Source of the DNA: Morganella psychrotolerans
GTDB lineage: Bacteria > Pseudomonadota > Gammaproteobacteria > Enterobacterales > Enterobacteriaceae
Length of the DNA stretch: 64,000 nucleotides
Assembly (NCBI RefSeq): GCF_001676055.1
Contig: NZ_LZEX01000034.1
Location: 186,001 to 250,000, forward strand
Direction of reading: 5' to 3'
Under the pieces are notes generated by a model, which worked only from the letters and a program-made list of their open reading frames with translations, did not search any database and was not told the origin of the DNA. The translations under genes were made by a program, and so were the position numbers. This document shows, piece after piece, positions 55,892 to 64,000 of the stretch. Every line of letters begins with the position of its first letter. Within the stretch, counting starts at the first letter, position 1.

Positions 55892-56215
55892 ATCTCGTAA
55901 TATTTTCCGAGAGGGATTCATTAACTTTTAGTTAAAAAAACTGCTCCCAGTACAGAACTGCTTGTCAGATTAGGTTTGGATCTGTGCCATAGCTGTGTAT
56001 CCAAAGCCAAGTGGCGCTTATAAGCACTTACTTGCCCCAATGGGTGTTTGCTTGGAAAATAAAACCCCTCAGAAGAGGGGTTGGATTACATAAAAATATC
56101 GAATGTGGTCGCAATGTGGACATCGCCAGAAATAAATCCTTTTGTTTCATATGATTAGACTGCTAATAAATAGCCCCGGAATGGGGCATTTTTATATCAG
56201 CAACCCTCTGACTGC
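55892..56215. other. Gap between the Septu-like pair and the adenylyltransferase gene
   Basis: No ORF. It has two hairpins: ACCCCTC/GAGGGGT at 56067-56090 and GCCCC-GGAAT-GGGGC with a T-run at 56171-56196, which can end the minus-strand gene or the plus-strand pair. I see no attachment-site repeat flanking the accessory block. Confidence 0.6.
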
Positions 56216-57216
56216 TCAACCCAATTCATCTACCATATCCGCATAAATCCGCTTAATATAATGAACAGACGCCTCTGCTTCGCCTGTATTTATTGCAAAG
56301 CCCATTTTGTCTGCGGTTATTATCTGAAATTCACCAAATAACCGCAGCATGACAAACAGTGCCTGCCAGTTATTTTCCGGGACTGCATCAGAATAGGTAT
56401 CTGATATAGCCTGTATTTCTTCTTTGGTCAGATAACGGGACAGATATTTTCCGGCTTTACCGGTAGTGAGGTTAAAGCCGTGTGTACAGCCGATTTTCCA
56501 GTCAAGCATCTGCATAAATGCCGGGCGGATGACATTGTCAGTCATCTCTTTGGCAAAGGTGATTTCATTTCTTGCCAGACCTTTTGCCACATTGGTGGCG
56601 CACCACCAGAACTCATTGGCGGTTTCTGCAAATAAACGGGCATCCGGCGGGGGGATAAAATAACTGCTTTCATCTGCGGGAGGCAGCGAATCAAATAAAT
56701 TGTCTTTATCCAGCCAGAGAATACTCAGGCTGTCGTGTGTGTGATCCGTGCTTATGTGACTGACGGGTAATAAAGTCAGATCAATACGATGAGCACCTTC
56801 ATAGGTCATCAGATAGGTATATCCCCCTTATTCATTCAAACTGCAGGTTTGTTGGCTGCGTGAAGCCAGCCGGGTCACATACTGATGTATGCTCCCCGCC
56901 TGTCTTCCCTTGCCGCCTGCCTGCATCTTGAATGACGTTGGGGGCATGCCGCACGTGCAGGCGCATCTTTATTCTCCGGTAACATATCATCGGGGCATTG
57001 TTGTAATACCGGAACACCTAAGTGTACTTCCCACGAACGGACTGATTTAGCTGCGTTAATATCCTGTACAAAAAAGACTAAGTCAAAATCCTGATATTTA
57101 TCTTTTTTGACCTGCTTATTTGCCCGTGAGCCATTAAGAATAACCGCTCTGATATTATCGTCAGACTGCGCACAGCAAAGAATTGCCTGAGAAATAGTAT
57201 CATCACTTCGCATCAT
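56216..57216 (-). pseudogene. Aminoglycoside 6-adenylyltransferase-like gene, split by an ERIC element
   Basis: The two parts are the N- and C-terminal pieces of one ANT(6)/AadS-like protein. N-terminal: VILNGSRANKQVKKDKYQDFDLVFFV, with the nucleotidyltransferase GSR...D-x-D core. C-terminal: AHRIDLTLLPVS, LDKDNLFDSLPPADE, ANEFWWCATNVAKGLARNEI, and KYLSRYLTKEE. The ERIC at 56818-56943 sits between ARAA and TYLMTYEGAHRIDL, adding an in-frame stop (TGA) shortly after. Excluding the ERIC and one target-site copy restores an open frame. Active enzymes adenylate streptomycin-like drugs; this copy should be inactive. Confidence 0.85.
56818..56943. repeat. ERIC element interrupting the adenylyltransferase gene
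   Basis: Full-length copy, from TATATCCCCTTATTC to GACGTTGGGGGC, whose palindromic core is intact. It lies within a coding region rather than between genes, which shows recent movement. Confidence 0.9.
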
Positions 57217-57275
57217 CCGGCTCCGGTAATAAAAAATAAAAACCCCGTCAGACAGACGGGGCAGATAATAACGAA

Positions 57276-58052
57276 TTACTGATAATCATTAATCGATTGT
57301 GATTGGGTAAATAACTGATAAAACCGGAACAGATAAATAATCATCAGACCGCTGATAACGTTATTTAAGAACAACACGATGACCATCGTAATATGTTCAT
57401 TCGGCATCGGTAACCGGCTGAGTAACATGACGGATGCCTGTTTCAGCGCAAACCAGATCAGAATAGCCGGCAGCAGTGTTCTTATATTTTTCATCGCAAT
57501 ATTACCGCTGATTTTAATCGCGGTGAAAATACTGTTTTTTTCGGTGAACATCACGATAGGCGCGAGAGCCAGCAGCATAGCCAGTACCAGACCCGGTAAA
57601 TACATGGCGACCAACCCGAGAGCTATCACCAGTGAACAGATAAGCAGCAGAACTAACATGCGTGGCATGCGTCCGGCAGAGCCGGTGATTGCCTGAACGG
57701 CCGTCAGCCTCTCGCCCTGTGATGCGCTTAATACCAGAAAAATTATGGATGTCACAAAAATAGCGTTGCCCAACAGAGAGCCTAAAATACTGCCCAGCCC
57801 GGTTTTCAGCATCTGCCATTGATCGTCGGCTGTCAGTGCAGCGACTGCGCGCTGAAATTCGCCGGAACCCTCATTAATATAGGTGGATTCCAGCATACGG
57901 ATGATATCCGTTCCGTTAGAGTTATAAGTCAGCAGGACGTTGAGCGCTACGGCAATAACGGCGGTGAGCAGCGAAATAACCAGAACAGATGCAGCCTGAT
58001 TGCGGAAAAAATTAAGACTGTCGCGGGCAAGGCCTGACACCGACATGGACAT
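57276..58052 (-). CDS. yciC: UPF0259 inner-membrane protein YciC
   Basis: A 258-residue membrane protein with about five or six helices, of the YciC family. Marks: opening ARDSLNFFRNQAASVLVISLLTAVIAV, later GLVLAMLLALAPIVMFTEKN and the final NNVISGLMIIYLFRFYQLF. Function is unknown but linked to envelope stress together with yciB. AGGAG precedes the ATG. In E. coli yciA-yciB-yciC are adjacent; here accessory DNA separates yciC. Confidence 0.9.
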   Translation of the reverse strand: MSMSVSGLARDSLNFFRNQAASVLVISLLTAVIAVALNVLLTYNSNGTDIIRMLESTYINEGSGEFQRAVAALTADDQWQMLKTGLGSILGSLLGNAIFVTSIIFLVLSASQGERLTAVQAITGSAGRMPRMLVLLLICSLVIALGLVAMYLPGLVLAMLLALAPIVMFTEKNSIFTAIKISGNIAMKNIRTLLPAILIWFALKQASVMLLSRLPMPNEHITMVIVLFLNNVISGLMIIYLFRFYQLFTQSQSINDYQ

Positions 58053-58477
58053 GAAATAACTCCTGTAGACATGAATTCAAATGCTTTACGTAATTGTAAA
58101 ACAAAATGGCAGGGAGTGTAACCTGCCTGTCCGGCAAAAATACAGGATTCAGGCATCGCAGGATAAACAACAATCACAAAAATACACATTTTAGTAACAA
58201 AAATAAAACAGCGATAAAGACTGAAAGATACACATCGGATGTTTAAAATTGATATAAACCACCCGAATTATTAATGCGCTAAAAATGATGAAATACATTA
58301 TTGACTCAAATCAATAAAAGAAATAAATCCCGTGAAATAATAAATCCGAATTTATGTGATTATTGGTTTTTTATTTAAATGTTGTGATCTGTCTTGGATC
58401 ATAATTCGATTTAACGCTGTATATTTCAAACTGTATTTATTGTAATTTTTTTCTTTTTTTTTAGGATGGGATAGATA
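58053..58477. other. Intergenic region between yciC and ompW
   Basis: About 425 bases, AT-rich, with divergent promoters for yciC and ompW. An FNR-like site for ompW is listed separately. No ORF or RNA recognised. Confidence 0.5.
58301..58314 (+). promoter_or_regulatory. ompW: FNR-like site upstream of ompW
   Basis: TTGACTCAAATCAA matches the FNR box TTGAT-N4-ATCAA with one change in the left half. E. coli ompW is activated by FNR without oxygen, so conservation is plausible. Confidence 0.55.
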
Positions 58478-59128
58478 ATGAAAAAGCTTTCTGCTGTGTT
58501 TTTAGCACTGGCAACGGTTTTGCCGTCAGTTTCAATTGCGCACCAGGCCGGTGATATGATTATCCGCGGCGGTACAGCAACTGTACGCCCGAATACCGGT
58601 TCACCTAACGTATTAGGCGAAGTAGGGCCGGGTGTTGGTTCTTTTGAAGCCAATAATAATACTCAGCTAGGTTTAACCTTTACTTATATGGCAACTGATA
58701 ATATCGGTGTTGAATTATTAGCTGCTACTCCGTTTGAACATAAAATTTCCACTCCGGGAACGGGTGAAATTGCATCTGCCAAACATTTACCACCAACGCT
58801 GATGGCGCAATATTATTTCCGTACAGCGGAAGATAAATTACGTCCGTATCTTGGTGTTGGTGTGAACTACACCTTCTTCTTTGATGAAGGATTTAACGAC
58901 AACGGTAAAAATGCCGGTTTAAGTGACCTGAGCATGAGTGGCTCATGGGGTGTTGCAGCACAGGCTGGTCTGGATTATCAGTTGGATGATCACTGGTTAC
59001 TGAACGCCTCTGTATGGTGGATGAATATCGAAACTGACGTGGATTTCAAAGCCGGTGGCGAAGATTTTTCTTACAAAACCCGTCTTGACCCGTTTGTCTT
59101 TATGTTCGGTGCCGGTTACAAATTCTGA
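58478..59128 (+). CDS. ompW: Outer membrane protein OmpW
   Basis: A 216-residue eight-stranded beta-barrel with a signal peptide (about 1-20). Family marks: AGDMIIRGGTATVRPN after cleavage, LGLTFTYMATDNIGVELLAATPFEHKI, and LMAQYYF...RPYLGVGVNYTFFF; it ends with an aromatic residue (YKF) as outer-membrane proteins do. OmpW is a hydrophobic channel and colicin receptor, often induced without oxygen. Located near the trp operon as in E. coli. Confidence 0.97.
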   Translation: MKKLSAVFLALATVLPSVSIAHQAGDMIIRGGTATVRPNTGSPNVLGEVGPGVGSFEANNNTQLGLTFTYMATDNIGVELLAATPFEHKISTPGTGEIASAKHLPPTLMAQYYFRTAEDKLRPYLGVGVNYTFFFDEGFNDNGKNAGLSDLSMSGSWGVAAQAGLDYQLDDHWLLNASVWWMNIETDVDFKAGGEDFSYKTRLDPFVFMFGAGYKF

Positions 59129-59160
59129 TAACCGCATAAGCTGAAAATAGCTGAAAAAGA

Positions 59161-59194
59161 AAACGGCGCCTGAAAAGAGCGCCGTTTTTTTATA
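59161..59194 (+). terminator. Terminator of ompW
   Basis: AAACGGCGC-CTGAAAAGA-GCGCCGTTT followed by T-run, about 30 bases past the ompW stop; also serves the convergent BON gene. Confidence 0.9.
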
Positions 59195-59206
59195 TCTGAG
59201 GCCGCA

Positions 59207-59521
59207 TCATCGCAGCTTCATTGAGTTAATCACCAGTCTTACACCCGGGACTTTACGCGCGGTATTCACAGCAAGATTCGCTTCATTCTCGCTTGAGACA
59301 AACCCGCTGAGCTGTACTTTGCCTTTAAAGGTTTCCACGCTGATTTGGGTGGATTTAATGCCTTTTTCACCCAGTAATGCTGTTTTTACTTTTGTCGTGA
59401 TCACGGAGTCATCAAAATAGCCTCCGGTGCCTTCGCTTGTAGCACTCGGGGCACAGGCGGACAGCGTAAACGCCATAAACATGACAACAAAGAGTGATGT
59501 GACCAGTTTCATGTATTTCAT
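59207..59521 (-). CDS. BON-domain lipoprotein
   Basis: A 104-residue envelope protein with a lipoprotein signal (about 1-22, lipobox LSAC) and one BON domain (DDSVITTKVKTALL then VETFKGKVQLSGFVSSENEANLAVNTARKVPGV). BON domains bind phospholipid surfaces; the role may be membrane integrity, as for OsmY and DolP. I chose the ATG with AAGGAGA upstream; the longer reading adds 20 codons. It lies between ompW and trpA. Confidence 0.88.
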   Translation of the reverse strand: MKYMKLVTSLFVVMFMAFTLSACAPSATSEGTGGYFDDSVITTKVKTALLGEKGIKSTQISVETFKGKVQLSGFVSSENEANLAVNTARKVPGVRLVINSMKLR

Positions 59522-59633
59522 TATGTTCTCCTTATTACCGAGGCAATGAGAGCCTGACACTTCGAGTATTAATGAAATCAATATGATTCACAACAAGAAT
59601 AATCCACCAATACCAGCGCGTTAAACGAAATAA

Positions 59634-60440
59634 TCACAATTGTGTCGCGTTTTTCATTTTCTGCGTAAATTCCCGTAGTTGTTCGCACATCAGCGGCACA
59701 TTATCCAGATGTTCTGCAATAATATTTACGACGGCTGAGCCGGAAATTGCCCCCGCAGCACCATTTTTCAGTGATTCCCGCACTTGTTCCGGCTCGGATA
59801 TTCCGAAGCCCTGAATCGGCGGAGCCGCTTTATACGCATTCAGTTTACCCGCCAGAGAGGCGAGAGACTTTTCTGCCCGGTTTTCTGTCCCGGTAACACC
59901 TGCGCGGGAGAGCAGGTAGGTGTAGCCTTTTCCGGCGGCGGCAATCGCTTGTAATAATGCATCGTCTGCATCCGGCGGGCAGATAAAGATAGGTGCGATA
60001 TTATTAGCCAGCGCAGCTTCACGGAAGGGCTGTGATTCATGCAGAGGCACATCAGCAATTAATACCGAATCCACACCGGCGGCTGCCGCATTGGCATAAA
60101 ACTGATTTATCCCGCCATGAAAAACCAGATTGGCATACATCAGCAATCCGATAGGTAATTGCGGATATTTTGCGCGGATCTGCGCTATCAGCTCAAAACA
60201 GCGGGCAGGAGTAATACCGGCGGCAAAGGCGCGCAGATTGGCATCCTGAATGGTCGGACCGTCTGCCAGCGGATCAGAAAACGGAATACCGAGCTCAAGT
60301 GCATCCGCACCACCTGCCACGAGGGCATCAATTATCTGCAAAGAGACCTCAGCGGACGGGTCGCCGAGCGTGACAAACGGCACAAAAGCACCCTGGTTGC
60401 GGGCAGTCAGCTGCTGAAAAAGTTGTTCATACCGGCTCAT
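59634..60440 (-). CDS. trpA: Tryptophan synthase alpha chain
   Basis: A 268-residue TIM barrel that splits indole-3-glycerol phosphate into indole and glyceraldehyde phosphate. Catalytic Glu near 49 ([15 protein letters not shown]) and Asp near 60 are in place, with GFGISEP near the C-terminus. It starts within the stop codon of trpB (TGATG), so the two are translationally coupled, as needed for the alpha2beta2 complex. Length equals E. coli. Confidence 0.97.
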   Translation of the reverse strand: MSRYEQLFQQLTARNQGAFVPFVTLGDPSAEVSLQIIDALVAGGADALELGIPFSDPLADGPTIQDANLRAFAAGITPARCFELIAQIRAKYPQLPIGLLMYANLVFHGGINQFYANAAAAGVDSVLIADVPLHESQPFREAALANNIAPIFICPPDADDALLQAIAAAGKGYTYLLSRAGVTGTENRAEKSLASLAGKLNAYKAAPPIQGFGISEPEQVRESLKNGAAGAISGSAVVNIIAEHLDNVPLMCEQLREFTQKMKNATQL

Positions 60441-61630
60441 CAGAAATCCCCTCTTTCTTTAAGAATGTCATAAACAGTGAAAATATCTTTATCACCCCGT
60501 CCGGAGACATTGACGATAAGAAGTTGTTCTTTTTCCGGATTTTCGCGGATCATTTTCAGTGCATGCGCAAGGGCATGGGCGGATTCCAGTGCCGGGATAA
60601 TCCCTTCGTGGCGGCTTAGTGCTTTAAAGGCGTCAAGAGCCTCATTATCGGTTGCAGAGACATAGTCTGCCCGCCCGATGGCATTCAGATGCGCGTGTTG
60701 TGGCCCGACAGACGGGAAGTCCAGCCCGGCAGAAACAGAGTAAGATTCTTCAATCTGGCCGTCTTCTGTCTGCATCATCGGCGATTTCATGCCGAAATAG
60801 ATACCAACGCGTCCGTGTTTCAGCGGTGCGCCGTGCTCGCCGGTTTCAATACCGTGTCCGCCCGGCTCGACACCAATCAGGCTGACGGATTCATCAGGGA
60901 TAAACCCGGCAAATGCGCCGATAGCATTAGATCCACCGCCGATACAGGCGATCACCGCATCCGGCAGGCGACCTTCGCGCTCCAGAATCTGTGCACGGGC
61001 TTCATCACCGATCATGCGCTGAAATTCGCGAACAATGGTCGGGTACGGGTGCGGACCTGCCGCTGTGCCTAACAGATAGTGCGCGCGTTCATAGCTTCCG
61101 CTCCAGTCGCGCAGTGCTTCATTACAGGCATCTTTCAGGGTGGAAGAACCGCTGTGAACCGGGATCACTTCCGCCCCCATCAGGCGCATACGGAAAACGT
61201 TAGGCGATTGGCGCTCCACATCTTTCGCGCCCATATACACGCGGCATTTCATTCCCAGCAGCGCACAGGCAAGAGCAGTCGCCACACCGTGCTGACCGGC
61301 ACCGGTTTCTGCAATAATTTCAGTTTTACCCATGCGTTTTGCCAGCAGTGCCTGTCCCAGAACCTGGTTGGTTTTATGTGCGCCGCCGTGCAGTAAATCT
61401 TCCCGCTTGAGATACAGTTTGGTGTTGCTGCCCGCTGTCAGGTTTTTACATAGTGTCAGTGCAGTCGGGCGGCCTGCATAGTTTTTCAGGAGATCGGTAA
61501 ATTCGCGCTGAAATTCCGGGTCTTCTTGTGCGGCAATAAAGGCATCTTCCAGTTGATCCAGTGCCGGGATTAAAATCTGCGGGACAAATTGCCCGCCGAA
61601 CTCGCCAAAATAGGGATTTAACTTACTCAT
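60440..61630 (-). CDS. trpB: Tryptophan synthase beta chain
   Basis: A 396-residue PLP enzyme that condenses indole with serine. PLP lysine in GGAHKTNQ near 87, and [10 protein letters not shown] glycine-rich phosphate loop near 230. The end overlaps trpA by one base. E. coli TrpB has 397 residues. Confidence 0.97.
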   Translation of the reverse strand: MSKLNPYFGEFGGQFVPQILIPALDQLEDAFIAAQEDPEFQREFTDLLKNYAGRPTALTLCKNLTAGSNTKLYLKREDLLHGGAHKTNQVLGQALLAKRMGKTEIIAETGAGQHGVATALACALLGMKCRVYMGAKDVERQSPNVFRMRLMGAEVIPVHSGSSTLKDACNEALRDWSGSYERAHYLLGTAAGPHPYPTIVREFQRMIGDEARAQILEREGRLPDAVIACIGGGSNAIGAFAGFIPDESVSLIGVEPGGHGIETGEHGAPLKHGRVGIYFGMKSPMMQTEDGQIEESYSVSAGLDFPSVGPQHAHLNAIGRADYVSATDNEALDAFKALSRHEGIIPALESAHALAHALKMIRENPEKEQLLIVNVSGRGDKDIFTVYDILKERGDF

Positions 61631-61656
61631 TTTTTTGATCCTTTCCAGTTAAGTCG

Positions 61657-63030
61657 TTAGGCAACATATTTATGTAATATTTCAAACAGGATACGAATTT
61701 TTTCAGCATCTTTAATGCCGGGGGCCGATTCTGCGCCCGAGTTGAAATCCAGCCCGGTTGCAGCGCAGGAGGCAGCCGCAAGGCAATTTTCTGCATTCAG
61801 CCCACCCGCAAGGGTAAAGGGCACCGGCAGCGAGGCGGGCAGTGTTGTCCAGTCGAATGTGTGTCCGGAGCCGCCTTTGCCGTTATCCAGCACCAGCCGC
61901 ACTACGCCGTCAGGTACGGTAATCTCCGGCTGATGTGACATATCCAGCGCTTTCCAGATTTCACACTGCACCGGCAGATGCAGGCGGAGCATCGCGATAT
62001 CATGAGCATCTTCGCTGCCGTGCAACTGAACGGCATGCAGTTTCAGACGGCGGGCAATGGCGGCAATCTCTGCCGGGTCGTGATTGCGGAACACACCGAC
62101 ATACGCCAGCGGCGCGCCGGATATAACAGTAGCGGCCTGAGTTTCATTCACGCAGCGCGGGGAATCACTGACAAATATCAGTCCGCCGAATGTGCCACCG
62201 GCATCATAGACGGTGCGGGCATCTTCTGCGCGGGTCAGCCCGCAGACTTTGTGTTCACCGAATATCAGGCGGCGGATGGCAAAATCCAGATCCGGCTGAG
62301 CCATAATTGCACTGCCGATCAGAAAACCATTGGCATACGGGGAGATCTCCCGGATGTGCCGATGCGTGGTAATGCCTGATTCGCTGATAACAATGCAGCC
62401 GGCCGGAATACGCGGCGCAAACGCTTTTGTGCGGTTGCGGTCAATAGAGAGATCGCGTAAATCACGGTTATTAATACCAATGACTTTCGCCTCCAGATGA
62501 ATGGCGCGGGTCAGTTCCTCTTCTGTACTGACTTCTGTCAGCACGCCCATGTTCAGAGAGTGAGCAAGGGTCGCGAGAGAGTGATATTCCGCGTCATTGA
62601 GCACAGACAGCATCAGTAAAATTGCATCAGCCCCGTAATGGCGCGCCAGATAGACCTGATAGGCATCAATCATAAAATCTTTGCACAATACCGGCTGTGA
62701 AATCTGCGCGCGCACCCGGCGCAGATAGTCATGCTGTCCCTGAAAGTATTTTTCGTCAGTCAGGACGGATACCGCGGCTGCATAAGGCGCATAAGCTATA
62801 GCAATCTCTTCAGGATTAAAATCCTGCCGGATCAGTCCTTTGGATGGCGATGCTTTCTTACATTCTAAAATATACACTGTTTTTGTGCTGCTCAGCGCCT
62901 GATAAAAATCCCGGTCACTCGGTTGTAATGTATCAGCGAAATCCAGCAGTGGCTCTTGTTTCTTCCGCTCAATCAATGAGATGCGTTTATCACTAACTAT
63001 TTGTTCTAATACGGTGCCTTTCATGGTCAT
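61657..63030 (-). CDS. trpCF: Bifunctional indole-3-glycerol phosphate synthase/phosphoribosylanthranilate isomerase
   Basis: A 457-residue fused enzyme, as in E. coli TrpC. The N-terminal IGPS domain (1-255) has ILECKKASPSKGLIR and LCKDFMIDAYQVY, and ISESGI. The C-terminal PRAI domain begins VCGLTRAEDA near 262 and has QLHG, GLIF and DFNSGAESAPGIKD. The start overlaps the trpD stop (TAATG). 26 bases separate it from trpB. Confidence 0.96.
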   Translation of the reverse strand: MTMKGTVLEQIVSDKRISLIERKKQEPLLDFADTLQPSDRDFYQALSSTKTVYILECKKASPSKGLIRQDFNPEEIAIAYAPYAAAVSVLTDEKYFQGQHDYLRRVRAQISQPVLCKDFMIDAYQVYLARHYGADAILLMLSVLNDAEYHSLATLAHSLNMGVLTEVSTEEELTRAIHLEAKVIGINNRDLRDLSIDRNRTKAFAPRIPAGCIVISESGITTHRHIREISPYANGFLIGSAIMAQPDLDFAIRRLIFGEHKVCGLTRAEDARTVYDAGGTFGGLIFVSDSPRCVNETQAATVISGAPLAYVGVFRNHDPAEIAAIARRLKLHAVQLHGSEDAHDIAMLRLHLPVQCEIWKALDMSHQPEITVPDGVVRLVLDNGKGGSGHTFDWTTLPASLPVPFTLAGGLNAENCLAAASCAATGLDFNSGAESAPGIKDAEKIRILFEILHKYVA

Positions 63031-64000
63031 TATCCTCTCGCGGCCAGGGCGGTGACGCGCTCAAAGGCGTTGCCACTGTGGATCATTGCCAGCGCATGGT
63101 GTGCATTGGCTCGTAAATCTTCGTTATTATTAAGTTTCATCAGCAGGGCGACATTGGCGGCAACCGCATGGTTATGCGCGGCCGTGCCTTCACCCTGCAG
63201 TAACCGGGTCAGTAACTGACGATTTTCGTCCGGTGTGCCGCCGCGTAATTCATTCATGTTATAAGCCGGTAATGCAAAATCATCAGCTGTCAGGCTGTAT
63301 TCACGAATTTCCCCGTTATGCAGTTCTGCAACCTGTGTCGCGGCATGAAGGGAGACTTCATCCATGCCGCCGCTATGAACGACCGCCGCCCGCTGATAAC
63401 CCAGTACTTTCAGGGTTTGCGCGACAGGGCGGATAAGCGCCGGGCTGTAAACACCAATCAGTGCCACCGGCGGGCGGGCCGGGTTGATTAGTGGTCCGAG
63501 GACATTAAACAGTGTGCGGGTTTTCAGCTGCTGGCGCACCGGGGCGGCAAAACGGAAGCCGTCATGATAGTGGGGTGCAAACAGAAAACAGACGCCGACA
63601 TCATCCAGGGCGCTGCGCGATATCTCAGCCGGGGTATCAAGCGCGATACCGAAGGCATTGAGTAAATCAGACGATCCTGTCTTGCTTGAAACGCTGCGGC
63701 TGCCATGTTTGGCGACTTTTATACCGCAGGCAGCGGCAACAAATGCGCTGGCAGTCGAGATATTGATACTGTCGGAGGCATCACCGCCGGTGCCGACAAT
63801 ATCACTGAAACGATAATCCGGACGGGGAAATGCCCGTGCATTGTCCAGACAGGCTTGTGCGGCTCCTGCGATTTCGTCCGGCTGTTCGCCGCGCATTTTC
63901 ATGCTGATTAAGGCGGCGGCAAGCTGTGTTTCACTCAGTTCACCACGGATAATCGCAGAGAACAATTCGCGGCTTTCAGCCTGGTTCAGTGCTTCGCCCC
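63030..64000 (-). CDS. trpD: Anthranilate phosphoribosyltransferase, 5' end outside the window
   Basis: The visible 323 codons carry [45 protein letters not shown], with the PRPP-binding glycine loop, and [16 protein letters not shown]. It transfers the phosphoribosyl group to anthranilate. The frame stays open to the right edge ([17 protein letters not shown]), about ten to fifteen residues short of the usual start. In E. coli TrpD is fused to the TrpG glutaminase; whether that is so here is beyond the window. Confidence 0.96.
   Translation of the reverse strand, partial: GEALNQAESRELFSAIIRGELSETQLAAALISMKMRGEQPDEIAGAAQACLDNARAFPRPDYRFSDIVGTGGDASDSINISTASAFVAAACGIKVAKHGSRSVSSKTGSSDLLNAFGIALDTPAEISRSALDDVGVCFLFAPHYHDGFRFAAPVRQQLKTRTLFNVLGPLINPARPPVALIGVYSPALIRPVAQTLKVLGYQRAAVVHSGGMDEVSLHAATQVAELHNGEIREYSLTADDFALPAYNMNELRGGTPDENRQLLTRLLQGEGTAAHNHAVAANVALLMKLNNNEDLRANAHHALAMIHSGNAFERVTALAARG

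Overview
The window is a chromosomal segment of an enterobacterium, most probably Morganella (Morganellaceae). The core gene order follows E. coli K-12: xthA is displaced, then tRNA-Tyr-purU-ychJ-rssB-galU-hns-tdk-adhE-ychE-opp-yciU-cls-yciY-tonB-yciA-yciB, and finally yciC-ompW-trpABCD. Protein divergence is what a non-E. coli genus would give. ERIC-type repeats of about 125 bp are scattered through the intergenic regions. The species name is inference; no marker gene was checked.

Layout. (1) 1-7.5 kb is the right part of a prophage. It holds an ORF6N antirepressor with a c4-like antisense RNA, a YafO-like toxin pair, a tailspike carrying a polysaccharide-deacetylase-like domain, two holins, a peptidoglycan hydrolase, nested Rz/Rz1 spanins and a truncated P4-type integrase. 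(2) 7.5-11.9 kb is a two-gene defence island, an OLD-family ATPase/TOPRIM nuclease plus a UvrD-like helicase (Gabija-like). It is bracketed by oppositely oriented remnants of an IS3-family transposase and sits where the integrase is cut. (3) 12-26.8 kb is core: xthA, a LysR-like regulator, tRNA-Tyr, purU, ychJ, rssB, a galU/UDP-glucose dehydrogenase/epimerase nucleotide-sugar cluster, hns, tdk, adhE and ychE. (4) 26.8-40.2 kb is peptide uptake: a five-gene peptide/nickel-type ABC operon on the minus strand, then oppA-oppA-oppB-oppC-oppD-oppF on the plus strand. (5) 40.4-48.4 kb is a HicA-like/HTH pair, yciU, clsA, yciY, tonB with a Fur box, a DUF membrane protein, dbpA, yciA and yciB. (6) 48.5-57.2 kb is an insertion between yciB and yciC, which are neighbours in E. 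coli. It contains a SulP transporter, qseBC with divergent ygiW, an Ogr-like zinc finger, a Septu-like ATPase/HNH pair, and an aminoglycoside 6-adenylyltransferase-like gene split by an ERIC element. (7) 57.2-64 kb is yciC, ompW with an FNR-like site, a BON lipoprotein and the trp operon, running off the right edge inside trpD.

Three genes (adhE, the second oppA, and the Septu-like ATPase) are each broken by one single-base frameshift, two of them in 7-9 base homopolymers. This could reflect sequencing or assembly error as easily as true gene loss. Two anti-phage modules, a toxin pair, a prophage lysis cassette and active-looking ERIC spread make the accessory parts the most interesting; the strongest candidate system is the IS3-flanked OLD/UvrD island.
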